Shown one piece after another: positions 50,825-63,272 of a stretch of 64,000 nucleotides of DNA; position 1 is the stretch's first letter, and every line of letters begins with the position of its first letter. The translations under genes and the position numbers were made by a program. Source of the stretch: Asterochloris sp. CNOR1 (Eukaryota > Chlorophyta > Trebouxiophyceae > Trebouxiales > Trebouxiaceae); assembly GCA_963969365.1 (NCBI GenBank), contig OZ017746.1, forward strand, positions 1,302,001-1,366,000. Reading direction: 5' to 3'. The notes beneath the pieces were generated by a model. That model saw only the letters and a list, made by a program, of their open reading frames with translations. It made no database searches and had not been told where the DNA came from.

Positions 50825-52552
50825 ATGCAGCAGTTCACTTCCACTACCTGCCCTGCGATACACGGGGCAATTGACCCATTCTTCAGACGGGTCATGCAGT
50901 CCAACAAGCGCAGAAAGCTCTCCAGTGCGACTCAGGAGCACACCCAGACTCAGGTGCAAGATGCCCAAGAAGCCAAGCACATGGTAGACGAGGTCCTGCA
51001 GCTCATTGAGGGCACAGGTACGTGACCAGCACATGGATCTGCTGTTTTGTATCTTGATTGCCTGGCCTGAGAAGGCCTGCCTCCCATGCAGATAGTGGCC
51101 TCAAGATGTCGGAGTCTCAGCAGAAGCAAGTGGACGATTTGCTGGCTAGGCTAGAAGCCTACGGACATGAACAGGTCCGCCTGGTGTGCTGCAGCAATGC
51201 TGCATTCGGCAAGTACAGGCTGGGTTGGAGCTCGCACAGCATCTGCCATCCACCTTCAGATGCCCATCAACAACTGCTGCAGGAACCACGACCGCTTGAC
51301 AATCCATTGCTCTGGGGCAATTACGACGTGGTGCGCTGTGGAGCTGCAGCCCTGCCCTGCCCTGCATAGCACTGCGCTGCTCTGGCGTGTGCGCGTCGCG
51401 TCGCATGACCTGTCAAGTCTGAACTCAATGCTGGTACACCTGCATGCAGGCATACACCAGCACCCGGAACAGCAAACAGAGTGGTCAACGTGAGGAATCT
51501 GGTGCTGCACAGTGGATTGCACATCCTGTGCTCATCTGCAGCTGACACACTGCAGATCTCATCCCATGCATGCAGCTGCTGGCGGCCGATTTCGAGATGG
51601 ACTCGGGAGATCCCTGTTTGCAACACAGCGACTCTGTCAGGCTGTCTTCAGGCCTGACATAGCCATCAACAAGGCAGGACAGCCTGGCCGCCGTGCTTGT
51701 GCCTCAGGTTGGCACAAGAGAAAGTCCTCAACGGCTTGTTGCAGGTCGAGTTTGCGCTGTTCAATTTGATTCGGGGAGCAATTGGCTTGCGGGGCAAGCT
51801 GAAACCTGTTGGGGATGATGGTGCCACTGTCAAGGTGAGTGCCAGCAGGTCCGAAATGCTCTGGCACTTGAGGGCACCGGCTACAGAGAGGTTTGCTGCT
51901 TTTGCAGGTGGATTTTGAGTCGCCATGGCTGGCATTTCCTGCTGGCATCACGCTGCGGCTGGGGCCTCCAAGCTCTGTCCAGGTGGGCAACCTGTCCAAC
52001 TTGAATTTTGCTCGTGCTGGGCAGTGAGGGGCTCATTGCAGCATGTGAGTGCTGGCCAGGAACTAGTTATTGGAATGTCTGCAAGGAGCGTTCAAGCTTG
52101 AGTGTTGGCAAGCTGCTTTGAGCGGCTGGCCCTGGTGGCGAATCAGCCAACAGGGGTTGCTGTGTGTCCATGGGCGTGTCCACCTGCCTGCAGCTCACGA
52201 CCACATACTTGGATGAGCGTGTGCGGCTTGGAAAAGGCAGCCGCGGAAGCCTCTTTGTCTTCAGGCGAACCTCGGATGAAGCTGGTGAGTCCCCACAAAT
52301 GCAGGCGTCCTGATCTGGGGCACAGGCAGGTTGACATATTGCTGTGCAATTGCTGCAGTCATGGATGCGGTGGGCATCGGCAAGACCAGCCCACAGGCCA
52401 TCGCCCTGGCGGCCAGCGTCTTCCTGGTGATGAGTGCATGTGCTGCATTCCTGCTCAGGAAGCCGTCGCTGATATCAAAGGCAGCTGGCAGCACAATTCT
52501 GATTTTGACAGCTGCCCTGCTATTTGTGACCAACAGAGGGGGCCAGCGATGA
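50825..52552 (+). CDS. Plastid lipid-associated protein (fibrillin) with C-terminal membrane segments
   Basis: Fibrillins are lipid-binding proteins of plastoglobules and thylakoids. Exons 50825-51017, 51092-51174, 51450-51489, 51576-51673, 51745-51834, 51908-51982, 52194-52284, 52359-52552; phases close to 287 residues. After a polar, helical N-terminus, the PAP/fibrillin fold shows GGRFRDGLGRSLFATQRLCQ, AVFRPDIAINKVEFALFN, GLRGKLKPVGDDGATVKVDF, and the family signature TTYLDERVRLGKGSRGSLFV. The last exon adds a tail with two hydrophobic stretches (AIALAASVFLVMSACAAFLL and STILILTAALLFVT) that should span or enter a membrane; usual fibrillins lack this. Intron 4 has a GC donor (AAG then GCAGGA). 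The start may be 50825 or the in-frame ATG at 50894. Confidence 0.8.
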
Positions 52553-52952
52553 TGAGCGTGGCTCTCGTTTGAGGTTCTGCCACCTTCTGTCGTGTCCCAG
52601 GCACAATATTTCTCAAACAATTCAGGAGGATGGAAGAGTCAGTTTGCCTTTAGACTTCCCTGCCAAAATCTTTTTTATAAAAAGGTGGCAGCCACTGACT
52701 TTCTTCATCTTAGAGGCCTCCACTGAGGTAAGCCTGCGGTTACACGATGCCCTCTCTGAGTCGTCTAAGGGAATCTGTCGCCAGCTGCTGAGTCGTGGAG
52801 TGCACCTGATCTGAGCTGTTTTTCAGAGCTTGTGGGCGGCACAGCTGGGATCGGCACGTGCTCCTGATGCAGGGGCTGTCGCAGGCGTCACCTAACTCAT
52901 GTCAGTCACTGCAGGGTCGATTCCGGTTGCTGAAACTTGAAGCCCAGACAAG
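52553..52952. other. Intergenic, fibrillin to PCC13-62
   Basis: 400 bp with the fibrillin 3' end and the PCC13-62 promoter. TATAAAAAGG at 52676-52685 is the best TATA box in the window. Some of the remainder may be a 5' UTR. Confidence 0.5.
52676..52685 (+). promoter_or_regulatory. TATA box, probably for PCC13-62
   Basis: TATAAAAAGG in a T-rich context, about 270 bp upstream of the PCC13-62 ATG, which would imply a 5' UTR near 240 bp. A strong TATA box fits an inducible stress gene. Confidence 0.5.
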
Positions 52953-55082
52953 ATGCAGGTGAGCATGTCGAGCCTCAGACACCCGGAGATGTACTCCGAA
53001 TGGCTGTTTTTGGCTTGGGAGGGAGCCTGCTGATCTCTCAATGCATTCCAGCACGGATCCTTAACCTCCAACTCACCGCACAGCTGCTGCATCAGAATCC
53101 CTTGCGTCTTGTGAACAGCAATGCTCAGGCTGATTGTTGGTGGGGTGCATGGGTCGCGCCCTTTCTTCCAGCTGTCGCACCGGGACCCCCTTGCCTGCTG
53201 GAGGCACTCGAATGGTTTGCTCATCGCATGCACTGCTCACCACCGCCCCCTGCATCCCCCTAGCCAAGTGACACTCACCACCTCACCACGTGCTGGTCTC
53301 GTTTGGGCGGCACTTTTGCATGGGTATCTCTGACCTTCAGCGGCGCCCTGCAGGCCATCAAGAGCCTCGCCTTTGCAGCGTGTCTGGCAGTGCCAGCGCT
53401 GGCCAGCGACAGGACCCTGCTGCAGGCCCCCGCAGCAGCACCGGGGGCTGCTGCTGCCGCCGGGAGCGCCCTGCCCTCAGCTCATGCCCCAGGCCCAGCT
53501 GCTCTGGCATTCACCACCGTGGACATCCTGCAGTTTGCTCTGAACCTGGAGTACCTTGAAGCTTCCCTGTACCTCTGCGCCACCACTGGTCAGGGGTTGC
53601 CTGCCAACCTGACTGGCGGCGGCCCCACACCAACTGGCTGCACGCAGAACACCTTCAGCTCAAGTGAGTGCCTGAAGGGCTGTGCTCGCCTGCACCTGAT
53701 CTTGACAAGACCAGTGGCTTTGCCCTTCCGAGCTGCCCTGATCGCCCTTACTGCCACTGGCGGCAGAAGCGTCCATTTTGCCTTGCTGCAGACATCACCT
53801 CCACCTTTGCCAGCCTGCTGGCTGGCGATGAGACCAAGCACGTCAGCTTCCTCCGCCAGGCCATCACAGCTGCTGGCGCCACCCCTGTGCCCATCCCTGC
53901 CATCAACCTGCAGAACTCCTTCACTTCCGCCATCAATGCCAGCTACATGGGCATGTTTGGCAATGGTGTGAGCTTCAACTACGCCGCCAACGACTTTGAC
54001 TTCCTCCAGGTGAGTTGCCTGGTGCAGGCGCTGCCGGTGACCACAGTGCCGCATGAGAATCCAAGCCCAGCGCGGCCTGCTGCGCACTGTTTATCCCAAT
54101 GTGCACTGCTTGCCACACATGGCTCTCACTGGTGTGCCAGCTGGCACCCGACTCATCACAAGATTCCCTGCTGCCCACCCGCGCCCCACTCACTGACTTC
54201 CTGCTGACCCTGCCCAGGCCTCCTTCCTGTTTGAGGACCTCGGCGTGACGGCTTACCAAGGCGCCGCTGTGTCCGGCATCCTGTCTGGATCCACTCTGGC
54301 AGCTGCCCTCGGCATCTGGGCCACAGAGGCCTACCACGCCGGTGCCATCCGTGCCCTGCTCATCCAGAACATCGGCGCCCCTGAACTGGCCGTTAGCTCC
54401 AACGGCATGAACACCACCATCACCCTCGACCAGATTGTGAGTCCCCTGGGCAGGTTGTCATGTCATCTTGCTGGCTCTGCTCTGCTGCCGCCTTGCATTC
54501 AGCTATGTCCTGCACCTCTGCGTGCTGGCCCCAGGGTGTCCCGCTTAAGGTGCCCTGGCTGGATCCATTGCCCCTCTTGGCTGGCATGGCCCTTCCGCAG
54601 TTGCCACATGGGCACCCAGGGTGTGACCCCTGCATGCCTGGGCCCTGCAGGTCTTCAAGGAGGCCCAGCTGCGCCAGCTTGTGTCCAATGTGACAGACGC
54701 TGGCGTCACCACCAACCTGGTGCAGCCTGACCTGCCCGCCATCCTGGTGCCTGGCAACAGCACCACCGCCATGACCCTGCCCCGCACCCCTGCCCAGGTC
54801 CTGGCAGTTGTCTACCTGGGCAGCACCAGTCCCACCCCCAACGGGTTCTTCCCTCTGGGTGAGCTTGCACTCAAGAGCCCTGTGCGTAGGCCGGCCGTTG
54901 AGGCGTGAGTGAGGTGGCGCCTGGGATGTGCCTAGTTCCCTGCATTGTGCCTGGGACCTGCAAGCCCTGCTATCAAGTGCAGGCATGTCAGCTTGCTTTG
55001 GTGCCGACCTGCACAGAGTGTGCAGGGCACCCTCTGATGAATGTCCCTCTGATCTGCAGGCCTGAACGGCAACATCAAGTAG
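52953..55082 (+). CDS. Desiccation-related protein PCC13-62 (ferritin-like domain)
   Basis: Plant/algal secreted ferritin-like protein first found in resurrection plants. Exons 52953-52958, 53354-53663, 53792-54009, 54218-54436, 54651-54858, 55060-55082; phases close to 327 residues (plant forms about 310). The first exon codes only MQ; joined to [17 protein letters not shown] it makes a clean signal peptide, which is why this start is preferred over an ATG within the intron. An Ala/Pro linker precedes the ferritin-like four-helix region: [18 protein letters not shown] with likely metal ligands, [50 protein letters not shown]. Codons are very C/G-ending here, suggesting high expression. Enzymatic activity is unproven; extracellular or vacuolar location is inferred from the signal peptide. 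Confidence 0.9.
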
Positions 55083-55561
55083 ATGCCCACCACCTCAAAA
55101 TCTGAAATCCGTTTGTGCACCCCCAATGCTAGGGGCTGTGTCCCTCTTTGTTATTGACTCTGAGCTCCGGACACTTTGCTGACATCAGCAAATCCCAGAT
55201 GGCCACCGGCTTTTATGTCAACAGCGTGGTCGAGCTTTTGCCTCATGACATGAAACTTTGCTATTGCTGTTGCTTCTCTGCTTGCCCTGACCAGCTGATA
55301 TCAGCATTTGCTTGTTCCGCAAACCCATGTAAGACACGTACAGCTCTAGCAGCATGAGCTGGATTGGAATGGATGCTTTCAATCGACAGTGCAGCATGCA
55401 ACCAGATTAGGAATGCCTGCAGTGAAGAGGCCAGGGGAATGCCCCGCTGCCATGTTGCATCCTGAGTTTGTTGCAGCGCAGTATTCGTACAGCTGAAGCT
55501 GGTGGGGCTTGCTTACGATGAAAAAGCGCAGCATGCATTCAGCTCCAGGAGGTAGAGTGAA
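55083..55561. other. Intergenic between convergent PCC13-62 and PSMA2
   Basis: 480 bp between stop codons. TGTAA at 55328-55332, 246 bp past the PCC13-62 stop, may be its poly(A) signal. No gene is seen. Confidence 0.45.
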
Positions 55562-57110
55562 TCATTCAACCTCCTCTAGGTAGTCTCTCACTTGCTCGCA
55601 GGTGAGCACCCTAAACTTCTCGTTCTGATCTACAATGGCCACTTCGATGTTTTCCGCTGTTATCTGCCCCTCAAAGCCCTCCTTCAGGGTCAGCAGGGCT
55701 GTATGTATTGCATCCTCCAGTTCCATCTCATCTGAGTACCTGTGGGCAAGCAGTGTTCCAGCGAGCAGCCTGCACCTGGTGGCTGCATTTTGAACTCAGT
55801 CCTGGTGAGCACTTGTCACAGGCAGGTCCTATCTTACCCTCCAACCACATGAGACCATGTCAGGGAGGGCAGGCAGGCTGCACTAGTTTCTGCACTCTGC
55901 CTTCTGCGCTGGCTCAACCTGGTGACTGCTGGAGCTGGAGGAGAAAGCACGTGCAGCACACCTCTTCTCCAGAAAGGTCTTGGCGTTTGACATGTTTTTG
56001 CCAATGGCCGATGCCTTCCAGGCAAAGTAGGAGCCCGAAGGGTCAATCTGGTACAGCTGGGGGCCATTCTCGTCCACCCCTGCCAGCAACATGGAGACGC
56101 CAAAAGGCCTCACTCCTCCTGACTCTACAGAGCAGCAGACACTGTTAGCGCGCCTCCTGGAAGTGCGTGTCTCTGACGTCGATGTGGAAGGATCATGTTT
56201 TGGTGCAAAAAGCAGCTGGACAGCAGGAAGGATGTGAAGCACCGCTTTGAGAGCAAACCCAGCTGCAGAGGCCCTGCACAAAATTGTATCGCTCCCCTGC
56301 AGCAGGCGGCATCACGCCCATGCGAGCAGGCAGTGCAGGCTAATCTACTAGTTCATGCGCAATGGTGGCCTGCTGCCTGTAGAGCGGCATGATAGTAGTA
56401 TGGTGAAGTGCAAGAAGAGCCCAGCACACCCACACGCTGGGTGCTGGCCACGAGGCAAGCGCTGCGCTGAGCAGGGCGGATGTGGGCTCACGTGTGAACT
56501 CCTGCATGACGGTGGCCAGCTCCCTGCAAAGCTGGGCCACAGGGATCTGCTCCTTGTACAGTCGGTAGTAGGCCTGCGCCTGCTTGCGGGCCTTGCGCAC
56601 CAGCACACGCGAGTCCGGCCCCATGCCGCTGTAGGCCACGCCGATGTTGGGCGTCAGGGCAGCAATTTTCTGCACTGAGGACTCGTCCACCTGCAGGGGC
56701 GACACATCAGGTGGCCAAGGTTGTGCAGCAAGAGTGCCAGCGGCCTAGTGGGGCGCAGCACATTGTTGCTCCTGGTCGATGGGACCACCACCATGATGTT
56801 GCACGACAGCTGTCTGCAAACAGCCAGTGCTGCCATCTGGGCGCGCATCAAGAGCAGGCACTCACCAGCGACGATCGCAATTTCTTCTCAGTGGCGACAA
56901 CCACGCCGTTGGTGGCCTTAATGCCCAGCGAAGTTGTTCCAGCAGCCACGGCATTCAGTGCATACTCAATCTGGACAAGCTTGCCGCTGGGACTGAAGGT
57001 GGTCAGGGAGAAGGAGTACTGCATGCACAGTGCCATGTACAGGCTTCAGGCTCGCATGAAGACACAGGTGGTTGCCAACTAGCTCTGATTCGCACTTGAG
57101 ACTCTCCCAT
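55562..57110 (-). CDS. PSMA2: 20S proteasome subunit alpha-2 (PSMA2/PAB)
   Basis: Ring subunit of the 20S core. Exons, high to low: 57096-57110, 56866-57018, 56492-56690, 55962-56124, 55562-55739; phases close to 235 residues, the family size. The first exon is only MGESQ; joined to [20 protein letters not shown] it matches plant PAB ([18 protein letters not shown]), deciding the start over an ATG closer to the second exon. Other blocks: [86 protein letters not shown]. Alpha subunits have no catalytic Thr. Nothing is missing compared with plant PAB. Confidence 0.97.
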
Positions 57111-58210
57111 GGCTCCCTGATCAGCTTTGGCAAGACTGCAGGTGTGGTGCTGTCACTGGCTCCTCAGGCTGATCTGCAGTCCTTGGGAACCGCTGCGGGC
57201 TTCTCAGATCAATGCCAGCACGCACTTTGCCGTGCCAGAGCTCAGACTTACTACTTGTACTTCTGGTCAAAGTTGGTTGGCCACTGATCCCATCCGGCTT
57301 GCTGGAGTCCCTTAGTCGTTTCAGCAGGAGCTCCTTGAGTCACTTGTGGCAGCTTGCTGATGTTAGTGCGCCTGTCAGCATGGCCTAGGCAGGCCCTAGA
57401 GGCTCTTCTGCTACAGCTCACCTCCAGATTACAGTGAGGAGATCCTTGGGGAACTAAGGCCTGACTGCGGGCAATGAGGCGCAATTGCATGCTCTGCAGC
57501 AAGCTAGAACCAGGTGTGGATGCCATGCAGGCCTTAACACGACATACTGGTGTCTTCGATGTCAGGGTGCACTCATCAGCGGATGCTAGGCTCTAGCTGC
57601 GCATTGACGCCCTTTCTTTGACAAAGCTTAACCGGCTGGCTGCTACTGAGGCCTCACTTGCCAGGAGAACCTGACCTGTACGTGTGATCTGGAAGCCCAG
57701 CTCAGGGGTGGGTCTGAGCCAGCACCATGCAGTCGCTTCACACTGCCACATTTGAGGTTCTAACATCATGCACCAAAAGATGTCTTTGCATCTGTTCAGT
57801 GGCACAATGTGCAGCATTGCCAGTATCAGGGCTGCTGCGTGTCTGGCTGCTCTCACCTCCTCAGGCACCTTTCGCCACGCATCTGTTCACTGCTCAGACA
57901 TTCTGGTGTGCTGCTTAGCTATGGACATGTCAAACCTTGTGCACAGCAGTATATATGACACTTGCCCAGAAGGTTCCACATAGCTCCGTGTCAGACAGAG
58001 GCAGTTGTTGCAGGAACCTGCAAATGCCCAGCTTCGGCAGATCCAAACTCCTGCAAGATTCATGAAATACATGAGGCTGCCATCCCACCCTGCTTGAGCC
58101 ATTGAGGCAGAATCGGAAACGAAAGGCTGCCTGGCTTTCGACTTGCCAGAAATATCATCAAGTGTTTATGACGAATAGGTCACCATCACTGGATAGTGAG
58201 CATTGGCAGC
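57111..58210. other. 1.1-kb intergenic region, PSMA2 / IQUB (divergent)
   Basis: The longest gene-free stretch here. It must hold two promoters. Open stretches on either strand are short and show no family resemblance, and no repeat or RNA gene was recognised. Confidence 0.5.
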
Positions 58211-61200
58211 ATGGACGCAGATGACAGGGCGGAGGTGAGTGCTGCAAGCAAACTTGCCCATCTGCTGACCCCGTTCGAAACACCTGCAAATGTGTAAGTG
58301 GAAGACCTGCAAATGGTGTCAATTGACATAGTGTATCGATGCAGGAGGCTGCTGTGCTCAGTGCTGGAGATGCAGCTCCTCCTAATGCTGCTGAGACAGG
58401 CTCTTCTGACGCTGCATCTGCTGAAGACCCCACAGCTGCTGCATCATCTGAGTTTGCAGCCGTGCCTGCGGGCACAGGAGCGGACCTGCAGCAGAAACAT
58501 TCCAACCTGGTCACCCCCAGCAGCGCAGGCAGCTCATACACAGTCTCTGACTTTGGTCCATCCAGGCAGACATCGCCTGGGGGCCCGTGGGCAGACAGCC
58601 GCCCGCTGGGGGCTCTGCAGCCTGCAGAGCCAAATCAGGTCTGGCTGCCACATGTGTTGAGTGCTGGCATGCCTTCCCTCTCCCTGGTCAGACACTCCAA
58701 GCTTCTGTGGCAAGTTGTCGATGAGGCAGGCTGTTGTATCAGGTATCATCAGCATGTCATTCATTTGCGCAGGAGACAGCTCCTGAGGACACTGCAGGGC
58801 CAGCAAGCTCCTTTCAGCAGGCTCCAGAGGCAGGCGCGGCAGCAGAGGGCAGCCCTGCAGCCGCTGCAGCAGACCAGTCCACGGCCGATGCAGCAGATGA
58901 GCAGTTGGGGCCAGCTGAGCCAGCAGCCAGTGTAACCTTCACAGTGCCGGCTGAGCGGTGGAGCCACACGCAGGATGTGCCTCTGAACACAACAGCCATC
59001 GACATCAGGCGCAGCCTGTGTGGGAAGTGGGGCATTGGCGAGGACGCTCTGTCCGTGCGCTTTGTGGGGCAGGCCATGCCGGACAAGCAGTCCCTGCTGG
59101 ACTGCGGGATCCTGGTGGGTGGACTGCGCCTGGAAGGAGCAGTGCTTTTGGAAGGAGCAAGCAACAGTGTCAAAGCAAATCCCACACATCCACTGCGCTT
59201 CAGCCTGCTCATGCCAAAGGGCGCAGCTGGGCCAGTCATGGGGCGCTGGCAGGCTGTGCTGCTGCACTGCAATCATGTGCCTTGCACTGCTTCATGTGCC
59301 TGCTGCCTTTGAACACTGCAGCTGCAAACAGTCCTGCGTGCGTCAGGCAGCGCCAAGGCTGTCCTTCTAGCACAAGAGCACAGCATACTTAGCTACTGTT
59401 GTCTGTTGGAAGAGAGATCCTTGACTCACTGCAGCGGCTATCATGCGCGTCATAGTCAGACCCTTCATCACTATGCAGGCTGACAGACACCCTCTGCTGT
59501 CTGTGCAGGAGGGTGGGGAATGTGAGCTGGAGCTGGTCATCCACCATGAGCTGTTGCAGCCACAGGCGCCTGAGCAGCCCAAAGCTCTGCCAGGGGTGAG
59601 CAGCAGTCTGCCAGGATGCTGTTGCAGTGCGTGCACCAGCATGCAGCCCTCAGACCACAGCAGCGTCATGCTGGGTGCTAGCAGATTGGTCACCCCTCAT
59701 GCAGGTCTGCAGCTGTGCACCTGCAGGACATGGAGGTTCAGGTGCAGCAGGCCCCAGGCATGGCAGTGCGCATGGTGACGGTGACCCTGGACGCCACCCA
59801 GGTGGCCACCAAGCGCTTCCTGGGGGGCTACAGGGACAAGCGCAACGGCACAGTGTACCACCATGCAGACTGCCAGACGGAGAATAGGAAGGTGGGTCCT
59901 GCTCTGAGGCCTGCACTGGGCAGGGCCAGCTTGCCTCCACCTGGCTGCACTACTATGCAAGTTGCACAGAGCGCAGGAAGCTGGGTCTGTGCAATGGCAA
60001 GATATCAAGTGCAGACTTGCCTTGGAACCTAGTCTGCCTCGGCACTTGAGATGTGGCTGCCAGCGGCTAGGGAGCAACCTCTGCAGCATCAGCAGGGAGG
60101 GCTGAGGTGTGAACAACTGATTCCTTGAGCCAGCTGCCCGTGTGGCCTCATGCTAAGCTGGATGTTGTGGGAACAGTGCTGCAGGGCTGGGGCTGGTGTC
60201 CACGGTAGGCAGCGATTTCAGGGCATGGGGCTTGGCTTGAACTGAACATGAATCGGGCTGGTCAGCGCTTAGAGCCTGGGCGCGCGTGTCGCAGGTGGAG
60301 GGCCTCCGCACGGAGCGCCTGTGCCGCCAGACGCAGACCGTGGACACACAGCAGCGCAGCGCGCAGACGCGGCGGGAGGCTGCTGTGCAGATGGCACGCC
60401 CAGATGTGCTGCTGGACGACTCATTGGACAGGGTAGTGGCGCCAAGTGAGCTTAACTGCACGCATTGAAACCCTGCTGGTGCACATCCAGCTCTCTAGCC
60501 AGGATGGAGGCACCAAATCAAACTCTGCCTTAGTGCACCTTGATTGCAGTTGGTCCCTGGATTGTGCTGTTGCCCAAATAAGCCCCAAGGACACGGTGGT
60601 GGCGTCTGTGAAGTCTGCTCCAAATCTAGTGATGTCTTGGCTGCTGCACCTGAAAGCACTGTAACATGTGTGTGGGCGGTTCCCTGCTTTCTGCAAGGTG
60701 TGTGGCGTCAGGTGACGCCCAGTGCACAATCATCTGCAATTCTCAAAGCGTTCATTTGATAAGGACCAGACCAATGCAAAGCTCAGCACCAAAGGCTCCC
60801 ACAAATCTGGTCCTTGCTGTGGGGACACAAGCAGGTGTTTCTAGCTTTGCTCTGGGCTGCACTCATGACCTAAAGGGTTCAAATCTCAAAAAGATGCTAG
60901 CAGCTGAGAGGCAGGGACCAAAGCATTTGGGCAATTGGGATTCTATGGACCCAGCTGCTGCACAGGCTAGGGCTGCAGGGTGTAATGTTCGATGCTCATC
61001 AGGGCCACCCAGACTGTGGCATGCTGCTGCAGGACCGTACACTAGCGCTGAACGAGTGTGGGCTGTGAAAGTGGACAAGGCCATCATCATTCAGCGATAC
61101 GCTCGGGGTTGGATGGCCAGGCGCAGGTTTGTCTGGCGTCTCTTGCAGCACTGTCAGCATGTCTTTTGCAGTGAGAGGCGCTGTTCAGGCAACCTAAGGA

Positions 61201-63103
61201 AGTTCAGTAGTGGTTCTGTGTGAGGCCAGCCTCCTGACAGAAGGCCTGTTTGTGTGCCAAGCAGGGGATGCCATTTTTGAGCCGCTTTCGGGTTGTGTTA
61301 AGAGCCGCAGCTGCCTGTTGCCACATCTGGGAATGTTGCCAGCAGGGCAGGCAGCTGGTCACAGAGGGTGCTCAGTGGGGTATTGTCTGCCTTGCATGTG
61401 CACAGGTGATCTGCTGTGTCATGCTCTTGCTGCAGGCCTGCCAGGCTGTGGCCACGCACTCAAGTGGCCCATGCTGGTGGTGCCTGTGCAGGGTGGCTAC
61501 GTTACTGGCAGTGAAGTACAGTCGCGACTCCTTTGAGGCCACGCAGGCCTCAGAGCAATCCACTGTTGAGACAAAGAGGCGCGCTTTTGAGGTGCAGCGG
61601 AGGATGCACCCACGGACGGCAGCAGACTTTGCACTGTTGAACAAGGCAAGTATTTTAGCATGCGCTGCAGAGAAGTGGGCAGCTTCGGTCACTGCAACAT
61701 GCAGCCATGCGCCTCTGCTGTCAGTCTGCTGAGCAGCCATGCTCTGTCTGACAATGTCAGCAACTTCTTGCCTGCAGGAGCTGGCAGCCTGGGTGCAGTC
61801 AGAGACGCAACGCATCAAACATGCAGGCCTGAGTCTGGAGGAGCAGCAGGCTCAGCTGCAGGAGCTGCTGCACAAGGTCAGTGCTGCAGTCAGCGCTTTT
61901 TGAGTGCCATATGCTTGCTGCCAGACCCAGCAGAGCAGTGTAAAGAACCGGTGTTGACGCTGAGCGTGAACTCTGGCACCCCTCGCCTGGCAGCTTGCAA
62001 TCTTGTACAGTGCGCGACTTGGCTTTGCACCTCTGCAGGAGACGAAGCTGCTGCAGACCATTGACCAGCTGCGGGGTCAGGCGCACACAGTGCTGCAGGC
62101 CGAGCGCACCGGCCACAAGCTGCAGACCATGGCCCAGCCCAAGCAGTGGCCTGTCAGCAATGGGCACACTGTGGAGGTCGACACGCCTTTCACCACCAGG
62201 TGGGGCCTGCCTGCATGGTTGACACCTTTCCCAGCACAAGGTGTTGGCCTGTCCTGCTTAATACATATCCCTTACACCATGAGGCCTGCCCTGCTGGCAG
62301 CAGGTTTGGCAGTAGCAGCCAGGTGGACTGAGTATGCTGCCCTGGGTCCTGCAGGGTTGCACATGAGGCTGCACTGTAAGTGGGCTTCTCTGCTGAGCAT
62401 ATCCCATGACTGAGTGCCTAGATACACTGCTAAAGGGTGCTGTCTCATGCATGGGGTTCTGAGATGCAAGTTGTCTGCAGCCGCGCCATGCTGCTGGGCA
62501 AAGGAGCTGGTCCAGGTGCTCAGAATGTGTTCAGCCTGGAGGGCTCTTGTGAGAAGGTTTCCTGTCTTGCTGCTGCAGGGCGCGGGAGCTGATGCAGTTG
62601 TACAGGGGGCTGAAGTTGCAGGGCTTGAGTCTGGAGGAGCGCCTCGATGTGCTGCTGCATGTGAAGTGGACTGTGAAGGAGTTTGATTGCGCCCTCACGC
62701 GGGAGATCGTGCAGCTGATTGACAGGGAGGCAGACCTGCTCAACAGGTGAACAGGCGTCCTGTGAGAGGGGTGCCTGTTTGGTGCAGATGAGCAGTTGCT
62801 GCGCCAGCCTCAGCTGTCTTACAACAGCTCAGATGGCGACCAAGCGAGTCCCTGCCATACCATGAGCATCGCCCCTGCATGGCAGTGACTTTACCTCTGC
62901 GCTGCAGGGGGCGCCAGGCCAAGACTCTGGAAGGCCTGCGCAAGCGCATCAGTTCGCTGTTCCTGGACTTTGTGGAGGACCCTGTCTTCAATCCAGCCAG
63001 CAAGAGCACACCCTCCGAGGATGACTATGTCTACAGCTTTAGCAACGGCACCAGCACACATGGGCTGAATGGACATGCTGCGCAGACTCTGTGTATGTCT
63101 TGA
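58211..63103 (+). CDS. IQUB: IQ and ubiquitin-like domain protein (IQUB)
   Basis: Axonemal protein; animal IQUB and its algal counterpart are linked to radial spoke RS1. Exons 58211-58234, 58345-58638, 58773-59114, 59509-59595, 59727-59891, 60295-60445, 61033-61126, 61492-61645, 61778-61876, 62039-62199, 62579-62746, 62908-63103; phases close to 644 residues. A disordered Ala/Ser/Glu-rich N-terminus (about 210 residues) precedes a ubiquitin-like fold (SVTFTVPAERWSHTQDVPLN to DKQSLLDCGIL). Then come the IQUB marker FLGGYRDKRNGTVYHHADCQ, an IQ motif AIIIQRYARGWMARRR, MHPRTAADFALLNK, VEVDTPFTTRARELMQLYRG, LSLEERLDVLLHVKWTVKEF and LEGLRKRISSLFLDFVEDPV, each with a clear human match. The protein stops soon after, lacking the cysteine-rich C-terminal part of human IQUB. 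Intron 8 has a GC donor (AAG then GCAAGT). Confidence 0.92.
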
Positions 63104-63272
63104 TCAGTTGATCCTTAACGTCCAAAGCAATGAAATCCATCAACGATTGATCACCTTCAGTGGTAATGTCTCACGCCGTGCAAAGTTGGAATAGCCTGAT
63201 CAGTCAACGCTCCGAGGAAGTGTTTTGTCAACACATTTCGTTGAGATAGACTATGTCCTGCATGCCTACTGA

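Noticed and set aside
57593-57868. Minus-strand open frame in the PSMA2-IQUB gap
   Set aside because: About 90 codons, no domain, poor splice context and no family resemblance.
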